Notes: generated by a model from the letters alone, not told the origin. A stretch of DNA of 5,210 bases from an uncultured Ruminococcus sp. (GCA_902773245.1 CACYDY010000285.1:1-5210), one strand, 5' to 3'. Counted from the stretch's first letter, positions 1 to 5,210 are shown. Made by a program: numbers and translations.

Positions 1-4
1 TAAA

Positions 5-18
5 CTATAAATGAGCAA
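5..18 (+). repeat. Left 14-bp terminal inverted repeat
   Basis: CTATAAATGAGCAA is the exact reverse complement of positions 219-232. It lies almost at the window edge, so the left boundary of the repeat is uncertain: pairing is lost at base 4 against 233, but more imperfect symmetry could exist upstream. Confidence 0.7.
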
Positions 19-69
19 TTTTGAAAATTTTACAATAAAAGCTTGAAAGAGGACAATTAAAGTTTTTGT

Positions 70-91
70 CCCGCTTTTTTCAAAAAGTGGG
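70..91. repeat. Hairpin 1: C/G-clamped stem with T/A tract
   Basis: CCCGCTTTTT (70-79) pairs with AAAAAGTGGG (82-91), a 10-bp stem with one G-T pair and a minimal TC loop (the last T-A pair probably opens). The left CCCGC (70-74) can also pair with GCGGG at 116-120, which would enclose hairpin 2 and compete with this stem. Function unknown; possibly part of a REP-like dispersed repeat. Confidence 0.65.
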
Positions 92-97
92 CGGTTT

Positions 98-116
98 CCA
101 AAGGCAGAGCCTTTGG
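98..116. repeat. Hairpin 2: palindrome CCAAAGGC-AGA-GCCTTTGG
   Basis: A perfect 8-bp stem with a three-base AGA loop. It has the same architecture (8-bp stem, three-base loop starting AG) as the next hairpin, which suggests the two belong to one composite repeat. From memory, palindromes of this look are scattered between genes in Ruminococcus-like genomes; I cannot verify copy number here. Confidence 0.75.
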
Positions 117-123
117 CGGGCTT

Positions 124-142
124 TTAAGGGCAGCGCCCTTAA
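124..142. repeat. Hairpin 3: palindrome TTAAGGGC-AGC-GCCCTTAA
   Basis: A perfect 8-bp stem with a three-base AGC loop, separated from hairpin 2 by seven bases. There is no T-run after it, so it is not a convincing intrinsic terminator. Best read as part of a REP/BIME-like intergenic repeat. Confidence 0.75.
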
Positions 143-156
143 CGATATATTGCTCC

Positions 157-181
157 AAAAATGACGCTATGCGGCATTTTT
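157..181. repeat. Hairpin 4: AAAAATG/CATTTTT stem with CGC-TAT-GCG tip
   Basis: AAAAATG (157-163) pairs with CATTTTT (175-181). After an A-G mismatch (164/174), CGC (165-167) pairs with GCG (171-173) around a TAT loop. The A-tract, short GC-containing stem and T-tract resemble a bidirectional intrinsic terminator, but the GC part is only three pairs plus one, and the T-run sits within the stem. If it terminates anything, it would be transcription from upstream of the window, shielding aspS. Confidence 0.55.
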
Positions 182-218
182 ATAAACCTTTGTGCATTTT
201 GACTATTGTTTAATAGGT

Positions 219-232
219 TTGCTCATTTATAG
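219..232 (-). repeat. Right 14-bp terminal inverted repeat
   Basis: TTGCTCATTTATAG is the exact reverse complement of 5-18. It ends 36 bases before the aspS start codon, so the repeat reaches into the region where the aspS promoter must lie. Confidence 0.7.
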
Positions 233-239
233 CTATAAA
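226..239. repeat. 14-bp perfect palindrome TTTATAGCTATAAA
   Basis: The two halves, TTTATAG and CTATAAA, are exact reverse complements with no spacer. The palindrome overlaps the right inverted repeat (219-232) and contains the best -10-like hexamer (234-239). It could be an operator for a dimeric regulator, or simply the outcome of element ends meeting a similar target sequence. The symmetry is seen; any function is inferred. Confidence 0.6.
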
Positions 240-252
240 GTAATTCTTGCAT

Positions 253-259
253 GAAAGGG
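253..259 (+). promoter_or_regulatory. Ribosome binding site of aspS
   Basis: GAAAGGG lies nine bases before the ATG at 269. It is a moderate Shine-Dalgarno site and supports this start, which also gives the expected N-terminus of bacterial AspRS. Confidence 0.65.
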
Positions 260-268
260 TAGAAATAT

Positions 269-2017
269 ATGTTCAGAGAAAACGAATACCGCACACATAA
301 CTGCGGTGAGCTTAGAGAAAGCGACATCGGCAAGGAAGTCAGAGTTGCAGGCTGGGTTGAAAATATCAGAGATCACGGCGGCGTAATGTTTCTTGATATC
401 CGTGATCAGTACGGTGTTGTTCAGGTTGTCGTTCATGATGATGATCTTCTTAAAGGTGTAAACAAGGAGTGTACCGTTACAGTTTCCGGCAAGGTCGTAA
501 AACGTGATGAGGATACCGTAAATCCCAAAATCGCTACCGGTACGGTCGAGGTTCATACCGACAGCCTGAGAGTTCTCGGAAAATCTAAGGCTAATCTTCC
601 GTTTGAGGTCGCTTCGTCAAAGGAAGTTAAAGAAGAGGTTCGCCTTAAGTATCGCTATCTTGATCTTCGAAACAAGAAAAATCATGATAACATCGTTCTC
701 AGAAGCAAGATTATTTCTTATCTTCGTTCTCAGATGAACGAGATGGGATTTTTGGAGATCTCTACTCCGATACTCTCAACTTCTTCTCCCGAAGGTGCAA
801 GAGATTATCTTATTCCGAGCCGCAAGCATAAGGGCAAGTTCTATGCTCTTCCTCAGGCTCCTCAGATTTTTAAGCAGCTTCTCATGGTATCGGGCTTTGA
901 TAAATATTTCCAGATCGCTCCGTGTTTCAGAGATGAGGACGCTCGTGCCGACAGATCTCCGGGTGAGTTCTATCAGCTTGATTTCGAGATGGCGTTCGCA
1001 ACACAGGAAGATGTGTTCGCTGCCGCAGAGCAGGTTCTTTATAACACCTTCTCAAAATTCAGCGACAAGGAAGTAAGCAAGCCGCCTTTTAAGAGAATAC
1101 CTTACAAAGAAGCTATGATCAAATACGGTACGGATAAGCCCGATTTGAGAAATCCGCTCGTTATTACCGACATCAGCGATATGTTTGTTGAAACCGATTT
1201 CGGCCCGTTCAGAGGAAAAACCGTGCGCGCTATCAATGTTCCGAATTGCGCAGGTCAGTCAAAGAGCTGGTTCAAGAAGATGGAAGAGTATGCTCTTTCG
1301 ATCGGAATGAAAGGTTTGGGCTACGTTAAGGTCAGAGATGATATGACTTTTGACGGTCCGATAGATAAATTCCTCCCCGAAGAGGACAAAAAGGCTCTTA
1401 TCGAAAGAACGGATCTGAAGCCGGGCGCTGTTTGTTATTTTATCGCCGACAGCGCAGACCTTGCTCCGAAGCTTGCAGGTCAGATCAGAACCGAGGTCGC
1501 TTCAAGACTTGGTATCATTGACGACAGCAAATTCGAGCTTTGCTTTATTGTAGACTTCCCGATGTATGAGTATGACGAGGACAGCGGCAATATTATCTTT
1601 ACTCACAATCCGTTCTCAATGCCGCAGGGCGGACTTGAAGCGCTCAACACAATGAATCCCGTGGATATCCTCGCTTATCAGTATGATATTGTCTGCAACG
1701 GCGTCGAGCTTTCGTCGGGCGCAGTAAGAAATCATGATCTCGATATTATGATAAAGGCTTTTGAAATCGCAGGATATACCGAAGAACAGCTCAAGGAGAA
1801 ATTTTCTGCGCTTTACAATGCGTTCCAGTACGGCGCTCCGCCGCACGCCGGTATGGCTCCGGGTGTTGACAGAATGATCATGCTTCTCACAGGAGAAGAG
1901 AATATCCGTGAGGTTATCGCATTCCCGATGAACAGCAATGCTCAGGATCTTCTTCTCGGTTCGCCGGGAGATGTTACCGAGCAGCAGCTCAGAGAAGTGC
2001 ATATTAAATTAAGATAA
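269..2017 (+). CDS. aspS: Aspartate--tRNA(Asp/Asn) ligase, probably non-discriminating
   Basis: A class IIb aminoacyl-tRNA synthetase that attaches aspartate to tRNA in the cytoplasm. Its 582 residues are near the usual ~590. Order: OB-fold anticodon-binding domain (about 1-105), catalytic core, GAD insertion (about 300-410), core end. Visible motifs: SPEGARD with Glu175, QAPQ (Gln196, Gln199) and Lys202, motif 2 FRDEDARADR (220-229, Arg221), Arg487 in GAVRNH, and motif 3 GVDR (532-535). The loop RDHGG carries His36; established work on bacterial AspRS links His here, rather than Leu, to charging of both tRNA-Asp and tRNA-Asn. Its placement before gatCAB agrees. The motif-2 segment SPGEFYQLD, with one residue more than the RQPEFTQID form of E. 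coli and B. subtilis, and the FPMNSNAQDLL end resemble alphaproteobacterial enzymes. Dual specificity is inferred; identity is certain. Confidence 0.98.
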   Translation: MFRENEYRTHNCGELRESDIGKEVRVAGWVENIRDHGGVMFLDIRDQYGVVQVVVHDDDLLKGVNKECTVTVSGKVVKRDEDTVNPKIATGTVEVHTDSLRVLGKSKANLPFEVASSKEVKEEVRLKYRYLDLRNKKNHDNIVLRSKIISYLRSQMNEMGFLEISTPILSTSSPEGARDYLIPSRKHKGKFYALPQAPQIFKQLLMVSGFDKYFQIAPCFRDEDARADRSPGEFYQLDFEMAFATQEDVFAAAEQVLYNTFSKFSDKEVSKPPFKRIPYKEAMIKYGTDKPDLRNPLVITDISDMFVETDFGPFRGKTVRAINVPNCAGQSKSWFKKMEEYALSIGMKGLGYVKVRDDMTFDGPIDKFLPEEDKKALIERTDLKPGAVCYFIADSADLAPKLAGQIRTEVASRLGIIDDSKFELCFIVDFPMYEYDEDSGNIIFTHNPFSMPQGGLEALNTMNPVDILAYQYDIVCNGVELSSGAVRNHDLDIMIKAFEIAGYTEEQLKEKFSALYNAFQYGAPPHAGMAPGVDRMIMLLTGEENIREVIAFPMNSNAQDLLLGSPGDVTEQQLREVHIKLR

Positions 2018-2021
2018 TTCT

Positions 2022-2028
2022 GAAAGGA
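2022..2028 (+). promoter_or_regulatory. Ribosome binding site of gatC
   Basis: GAAAGGA lies in the 19-base aspS-gatC gap, eight bases before the ATG at 2037. The gap has no terminator or promoter, so gatC is read on the aspS transcript. Confidence 0.7.
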
Positions 2029-2036
2029 CGATTTTT

Positions 2037-2315
2037 ATGGTTACCCATGAGGACGTGTTGGCAATCGCAAGACTTTCAAAGCTTTATATCGCCGATGAAG
2101 AGCTTGATGAAATGACAAAAGCCATGGATGATATTATAAAATTTGCCGATACTATAAATAATGCTTCCGAAGAGGGAGTTGAGTTTGATAATATTAACAA
2201 TCTCTCCAATGCGTTCAGAGAGGACGAGGTTGTCGAGTCTTATGACAGAGAAGAGATTCTCAAAAATGCAAATGATATTGGCGAGGGGCATTTCCTCGTT
2301 CGCAAGAGGGTGTAA
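2037..2315 (+). CDS. gatC: Asp/Glu-tRNA amidotransferase subunit C (GatC)
   Basis: The small subunit of the GatCAB amidotransferase; it wraps around GatA and bridges it to GatB, stabilising the heterotrimer, and has no catalytic residues of its own. The 92-residue product is slightly short for the family (about 95-100). It shows the usual N-terminal pattern VLAIARLSKL followed by an acidic helix (about 20-40), a mid-region EEGVEFDN, then the conserved AFREDEV (about 69-75) and a C-terminal segment with ILKNAND and a terminal GHFLVRKRV, matching the family's REDEV, KNAP and FxVPRV blocks. The linker where many GatC proteins read PTTHV is replaced by FDNINNLSN, probably explaining the reduced length. 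It follows aspS by 19 bases and precedes gatA by 2. Identity is secure from motifs and context. Confidence 0.95.
   Translation: MVTHEDVLAIARLSKLYIADEELDEMTKAMDDIIKFADTINNASEEGVEFDNINNLSNAFREDEVVESYDREEILKNANDIGEGHFLVRKRV
2305..2310 (+). promoter_or_regulatory. Ribosome binding site of gatA inside gatC
   Basis: AGAGGG lies within the last codons of gatC, seven bases before the gatA ATG at 2318. With the two-base gap between the genes this implies translational coupling, fitting a 1:1 complex. Confidence 0.6.
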
Positions 2316-2317
2316 TT

Positions 2318-3784
2318 ATGGCAGAGGGAAAAATCAAACATTATGGCAAGATGCTTCAAAACAAAGAGATCTCTTGTCTGGAGCTTACCGAAAAATTTCT
2401 CGGCGAAATTGAAAACGCAAACAAAGACCTTAACGCTTATGTTAGGGTAACACCCGACGCTGCCATTGATACGGCAAAAAAGGTCGACGAGAAAATTGCT
2501 AAAGGTGAAACGCTTTCGCCGCTTGAGGGTATCCCGATGACGCTCAAGGATAATATCTCCACAAAGGGAATTGAAACTACCTGCTGCTCAAAGATCCTGG
2601 AGGGTTATACACCTATTTACAATGCGACAGTTTGGGAATCCCTTTCCAAGAAAAACGCTGTTTTGCTCGGAAAAACAAACATGGACGAATTTGCTATGGG
2701 TTCGTCTTCCGAAACGTCCTGCTTCGGAGGCGCTGCAAACCCTCATAATATTGACCATGTAGCAGGCGGCAGCTCGGGAGGCGTTGCTTCTGCGGTAGGG
2801 GGCAATATTGCCGTTTACGGACTTGGCTCCGATACGGGCGGTTCCATCAGACAGCCGGCAAGCTTTTGCGGTATTGTAGGACTTAAGCCGACTTACGGGG
2901 CGGTTTCACGTTTCGGGTTGATAGCGTATGCGTCAAGCTTTGATCAGATAGGCCCGATCACAACTACAGTCGAAGACGCTGCGATCGTTTATGACGCTAT
3001 TTCCGATTATGATAAAATGGATTCCACGAGCAGGGGAAGAAAAGGTGATCCGACCGAGCTTACGCTTAAAAATGACATTAAGGGTATGAAGATCGGCGTC
3101 GCAAGAGAATACCTGGAGGGTATCAGAGATGACGTAAGACTTTCAGTTGAAAAGGCTTGCGAGGTTTATAAGTCCCTGGGCGCCGAGATCGTTTATTTTG
3201 ATCTTCCTGCGTTGAAATATGCTCTTCCTGTTTATTATATTCTTGCCTGCGCGGAGGCTTCGTCCAATCTCGGAAGATATGACGGAATAAGATACGGCTA
3301 CAGAACCGATTCTTATAAGGATATTAACGAAATGATCTGCAAGACACGCAGCGAGGGCTTCGGCGGTGAGGTCAAAAGACGTATCCTTTTGGGTACTTAT
3401 GTTCTCAGCGCAGGCTACTATGACGCATATTACAAGAAGGCTCAGAATTTGAGAGGTTCTATTGTCAATGCGTTCAAAAACGCTTTTAAGAATTGTGACG
3501 TGATACTTGCTCCGACCGTTCCTATGACGGCATTTGAAAAGGGCAACGCTATCAGCGATCCGATCGAAACATATTTGACAGATATCTGCACGGTTCCCGT
3601 TAATATAGCCGGTTTGCCCGGTATAAGTATTCCCTGCGGTTTTAACGATAAGGGTATGCCTATCGGAATGCAGCTTATCGGCGACACATTCTGTGAGAGC
3701 AAAATTATGAATGCTGCTTGGCAGTATGAAAATGCAGTCGGCTCGGAGATGCTCAGATCTTCGCAGTACGGTGTAAAGCTTTAA
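2318..3784 (+). CDS. gatA: Asp/Glu-tRNA amidotransferase subunit A (GatA, glutaminase)
   Basis: The amidase-signature subunit that hydrolyses glutamine and passes ammonia through a channel to GatB, for amidation of Asp-tRNA(Asn) and usually Glu-tRNA(Gln). The 488 residues match the usual ~485. The Lys/cis-Ser/Ser triad is intact: Lys77 in TLKDN, Ser152 in GGSSGG, and nucleophile Ser176 in GSDTGGSIRQPAS; the spacings (75 and 24) equal those of the S. aureus enzyme (Lys79, Ser154, Ser178). By the same alignment Tyr306, Arg355 (EVKRR) and Asp422 would be the glutamine-binding residues, an inference from offset. Other GatA hallmarks are SRFGLIAYASSFDQIGP, RSEGFGGEVKRR, LGTYVLSAGYYDAYYKKAQ and NIAGLPGISIPCGF. 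The GatA blocks and neighbours exclude a generic amidase. The start is fixed by its ribosome site within gatC. Confidence 0.98.
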   Translation: MAEGKIKHYGKMLQNKEISCLELTEKFLGEIENANKDLNAYVRVTPDAAIDTAKKVDEKIAKGETLSPLEGIPMTLKDNISTKGIETTCCSKILEGYTPIYNATVWESLSKKNAVLLGKTNMDEFAMGSSSETSCFGGAANPHNIDHVAGGSSGGVASAVGGNIAVYGLGSDTGGSIRQPASFCGIVGLKPTYGAVSRFGLIAYASSFDQIGPITTTVEDAAIVYDAISDYDKMDSTSRGRKGDPTELTLKNDIKGMKIGVAREYLEGIRDDVRLSVEKACEVYKSLGAEIVYFDLPALKYALPVYYILACAEASSNLGRYDGIRYGYRTDSYKDINEMICKTRSEGFGGEVKRRILLGTYVLSAGYYDAYYKKAQNLRGSIVNAFKNAFKNCDVILAPTVPMTAFEKGNAISDPIETYLTDICTVPVNIAGLPGISIPCGFNDKGMPIGMQLIGDTFCESKIMNAAWQYENAVGSEMLRSSQYGVKL

Positions 3785-3789
3785 GGAGG
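3783..3789 (+). promoter_or_regulatory. Strong ribosome binding site of gatB
   Basis: AAGGAGG overlaps the last two bases of the gatA stop codon and lies eight bases before the gatB ATG at 3798. It is the best Shine-Dalgarno match in the window and settles the gatB start. Confidence 0.85.
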
Positions 3790-3797
3790 GAAAATCA

Positions 3798-5210
3798 ATG
3801 AAATACGAAATGGTCGCAGGTTTTGAAACACACGTCGAGCTTGCTACAAATACAAAGATTTTTTGCTCCTGTACGACAGAGTTCGGAGCCGATTCAAACA
3901 CGCATTGCTGTCCGATCTGTATCGGATTGCCGGGTACTTTGCCAAAGCTGAACAGACAGGTAGTTAAATATGCAATCATGGCGGGTCTTGCCACAAATTG
4001 TGAGATCGCCAATATTTCAAAAATGGACAGAAAGAATTACTGCTATCCCGATCTGCCGAAAGCATATCAGATCTCGCAGTATGACAAACCGCTGTGCGAA
4101 CACGGTTACGTTGAGCTTAGCAGCGGTAAGAGAATAAGACTTACAAGAATTCACATCGAAGAAGACGCAGGAAAGCTTATTCACAAAAGAGGGGATACCT
4201 ACATTGACTATAACCGAGGAGGTGTTCCGCTGATAGAGATCGTGTCCGAGCCGGATATCCGATCTGTTGAGGAAGCTAAAGAATATGTCGAAAAGCTCCA
4301 GCAGATCATGAGATATATCGGGATTTCCGACTGCAAAATGCAGGAGGGAAGTATGAGATGTGACGTTAATATTTCCGTTCGTCCTGTCGGAAGTGAGGAG
4401 CTTGGCACAAGAACCGAAATCAAGAATATGAACTCGATCACATTCATCGGTAAAGCGATGGAATACGAATTTTCACGACAGGTCGATCTGATCGAGTCGG
4501 GCGGAAAGGTTGAGCAGCAAACGCTGAGATATGATGATGTTACCAATACGACCTCTTCGATGAGAGGAAAGGAAGACGCAAACGACTACAGATATTTCAG
4601 AGATCCGGACCTGGTAACTATCAGCGTGACAGATGAGGAGATAGACGAGCTAAGGGGTCGTATCCCCGAGCTTCCGGCTGCAAAGCAGGAGAGATATGTT
4701 AACGATCTCGGTCTTAATGAAAAAGACGCTCAGAATATCGCTAAGTACAGAAATATAGCCGAGTTTTTCGAATCGGCGTCGAACGGCGTGAAAAATCCGA
4801 AAACGGCTGCTAATTTTATTATCGGACAGATCTTCCGCCGCTTGGAAACCGAGTCCGATAAAGAGGAGTTCAATGTTTCGATCACTGCCGATCAGCTTAA
4901 AGAGCTTGTTAAGCTGATCGACGACGGAAAAATTAAAAATAATCTCGCAAAGTCTACGCTTGAGAAAATGCTTGATTCCGGCAAGGGCGTCAAAGAATTT
5001 ATCTCCGAGAGTGACTTGGCAGGAATGGACGAATCAACTTTGAATGATTTGTGTCAAAAAGCTGTTGAAGCAAACCCGAAGGCAGTCGCCGACTACAAAA
5101 ACGGTAAGCAGAAGGCTTTAAAGTCAATAGTCGGATTCGTTATGAAGGAAAGCCGCGGCAGAGCTGATGCCGCTGCTGCCGAGGCTAAAATTCTTGAATT
5201 AATAGGCTAA
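3798..5210 (+). CDS. gatB: Asp/Glu-tRNA amidotransferase subunit B (GatB)
   Basis: The tRNA-binding subunit that phosphorylates the side-chain carboxylate of Asp or Glu on misacylated tRNA with ATP, then amidates it with ammonia from GatA. It has 470 residues, close to the usual ~475, and ends on TAA at the last base of the window. The N-terminal cradle domain (about 1-290) has GFETHVEL (Glu10, His12), DRKNYCYPDLPKAYQISQ, HIEEDAGKL (Glu122) and LIEIVSEPDI (Glu147); His12, Glu122 and Glu147 align with the metal ligands of S. aureus GatB (His12, Glu125, Glu150). Cys23, Cys25, Cys38 and Cys41 form a zinc-knuckle pattern that S. aureus GatB lacks but many homologues have. The C-terminal helical/YqeY tail (about 320-470) recognises the tRNA elbow. 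Its end, SRGRADAAAAEAKIL, is more alanine-rich than the usual GKANPxxVNKLL pattern. Identity is certain and the gene appears complete. Confidence 0.98.
   Translation: MKYEMVAGFETHVELATNTKIFCSCTTEFGADSNTHCCPICIGLPGTLPKLNRQVVKYAIMAGLATNCEIANISKMDRKNYCYPDLPKAYQISQYDKPLCEHGYVELSSGKRIRLTRIHIEEDAGKLIHKRGDTYIDYNRGGVPLIEIVSEPDIRSVEEAKEYVEKLQQIMRYIGISDCKMQEGSMRCDVNISVRPVGSEELGTRTEIKNMNSITFIGKAMEYEFSRQVDLIESGGKVEQQTLRYDDVTNTTSSMRGKEDANDYRYFRDPDLVTISVTDEEIDELRGRIPELPAAKQERYVNDLGLNEKDAQNIAKYRNIAEFFESASNGVKNPKTAANFIIGQIFRRLETESDKEEFNVSITADQLKELVKLIDDGKIKNNLAKSTLEKMLDSGKGVKEFISESDLAGMDESTLNDLCQKAVEANPKAVADYKNGKQKALKSIVGFVMKESRGRADAAAAEAKILELIG

Larger units (their letters stand above)
5..232. mobile_element. 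Candidate MITE-like element with 14-bp terminal inverted repeats
   Basis: CTATAAATGAGCAA at 5-18 is matched exactly by its reverse complement TTGCTCATTTATAG at 219-232. A subterminal pair, ACAATA (32-37) and TATTGT (204-209), adds weak symmetry. The ~228-base interior has no credible ORF and holds four hairpins, so the shape is that of a small non-autonomous transposable element. If the outer TA of each repeat (6-7 and 230-231) is a target duplication, an IS630/Tc1-type element would be a possible parent, but only four bases of left flank are visible and this cannot be tested here. CTATAAA also occurs as a direct repeat at 5-11 and 233-239, an alternative target-duplication reading. The inverted repeats are seen; mobility is inferred. 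It could instead be an intergenic repeat or a long structured leader. Confidence 0.45.
210..239 (+). promoter_or_regulatory. Candidate sigma-A promoter for aspS-gatCAB
   Basis: A -10-like TATAAA (234-239, five of six consensus bases) is preceded at 18 bases by TTAATA (210-215, four of six -35 bases). Initiation about seven bases downstream would give a short leader of some 20-25 bases containing the ribosome site. A better -35, TTGACT, lies at 199-204, but no acceptable -10 is found 16-19 bases after it. Most of this promoter would lie within the candidate mobile element, so the element would be driving the operon. Confidence 0.35.
1..268. other. Non-coding leader region upstream of aspS
   Basis: There is no credible gene on either strand: stops are frequent, and no ORF has a plausible start and ribosome site. 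The region holds the inverted-repeat-bounded, hairpin-rich element and the presumed aspS promoter and ribosome site. No T-box core, tRNA or recognisable riboswitch is visible. An upstream gene must end before the window. Confidence 0.8.
269..5210 (+). other. aspS-gatC-gatA-gatB operon (tRNA-dependent Asn/Gln synthesis)
   Basis: Four co-directional genes are separated by 19, 2 and 13 bases, each with its own ribosome site and with no terminator or promoter between them, so one transcript is very likely. The grouping joins the enzyme that makes Asp-tRNA(Asn) with the enzyme that amidates it. AspRS, GatCAB and tRNA-Asn form a physical transamidosome in several bacteria, and shared transcription would help balance these parts. 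Co-transcription and complex formation are inferred. The 3' end of the transcript lies beyond the window. Confidence 0.85.

Noticed and set aside
157..181. Hairpin 4 as a definite rho-independent terminator of an upstream gene.
   Set aside because: The GC core is very short and the T-run is used in the stem. No upstream gene is visible to be terminated, so it is kept only as a hairpin.
199..204. TTGACT as the -35 box of the aspS promoter.
   Set aside because: It matches the consensus well, but there is no -10 box at 16-19 bases; the nearest TA-rich hexamers are 21 or more bases away.
251..262. A minimal ORF, ATG AAA GGG TAG, just before aspS.
   Set aside because: It consists of the ribosome site itself and has no upstream Shine-Dalgarno sequence; the match is coincidental.
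256..264. AGGGTAGAA resembles the start of the T-box core AGGGTGGAACCGCG.
   Set aside because: The TGGN that must pair with the tRNA end is altered to TAGA, the ACCGCG half is missing, there is no terminator before the start codon, and the stretch doubles as the aspS ribosome site.
233..556. A 107-codon minus-strand frame covering the aspS start.
   Set aside because: It overlaps the conserved AspRS anticodon domain, has no clear ribosome site, and its translation looks like a random mix of hydrophobic residues.
1616..2002. A 128-codon minus-strand frame inside aspS.
   Set aside because: It lies fully antisense to the conserved catalytic end of AspRS and its translation has no recognisable family pattern.
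3143..4012. A 289-codon open frame on the minus strand across the gatA-gatB junction.
   Set aside because: It is antisense to two well-conserved genes, its translation shows no recognisable domain, and it follows from the codon choice of gatA and gatB, where few codons create stops in that antisense frame. No ribosome site supports its start.
1..5210. CRISPR arrays, tRNA or rRNA genes, phage or defence genes.
   Set aside because: No regularly spaced repeats, no cloverleaf or rRNA sequence, and no such coding regions are present; the coding space is filled by four translation genes.

Overview
The window carries one compact, plus-strand operon, aspS-gatC-gatA-gatB, preceded by about 268 bases of non-coding, hairpin-rich DNA. 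The base composition is moderate, arginine is mostly encoded by AGA, the Shine-Dalgarno sites are AAAGGA/AGGAGG-like, and the leader has short GC-rich palindromes of the kind I associate with Ruminococcus-like genomes. Together these suggest a Clostridia/Oscillospiraceae (Ruminococcus-like) Firmicute. This placement is an inference from general look and family resemblance, not from a search.

Layout. Positions 1-268 hold no credible gene. They contain a candidate miniature mobile element bounded by perfect 14-base inverted repeats (5-18 and 219-232). Inside it is a run of four hairpins (70-91, 98-116, 124-142, 157-181). A 14-base perfect palindrome (226-239) overlaps the right end and the best -10-like box. 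The genes follow: aspS (269-2017), 19 bases, gatC (2037-2315), 2 bases, gatA (2318-3784), 13 bases, gatB (3798-5210). The window ends on the gatB stop codon, so no terminator or downstream gene can be seen.

How the genes work together. AspRS carries the Asp-His-Gly loop (His36) associated with non-discriminating enzymes, which charge both tRNA-Asp and tRNA-Asn with aspartate. The GatCAB amidotransferase then converts Asp-tRNA(Asn) to Asn-tRNA(Asn), and in many bacteria also Glu-tRNA(Gln) to Gln-tRNA(Gln). GatA releases ammonia from glutamine, GatB activates and amidates the misacylated tRNA, and GatC holds the two together. Linking aspS to gatCAB fits supply of one Asn-transamidosome. All four proteins look intact, with their key catalytic residues present.

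The genes are housekeeping and I see no new enzymatic system. The points worth a second look are the mobile-element-like leader that seems to supply the operon promoter, the alphaproteobacterial-like signature of the AspRS, and the lack of a T-box in the leader.
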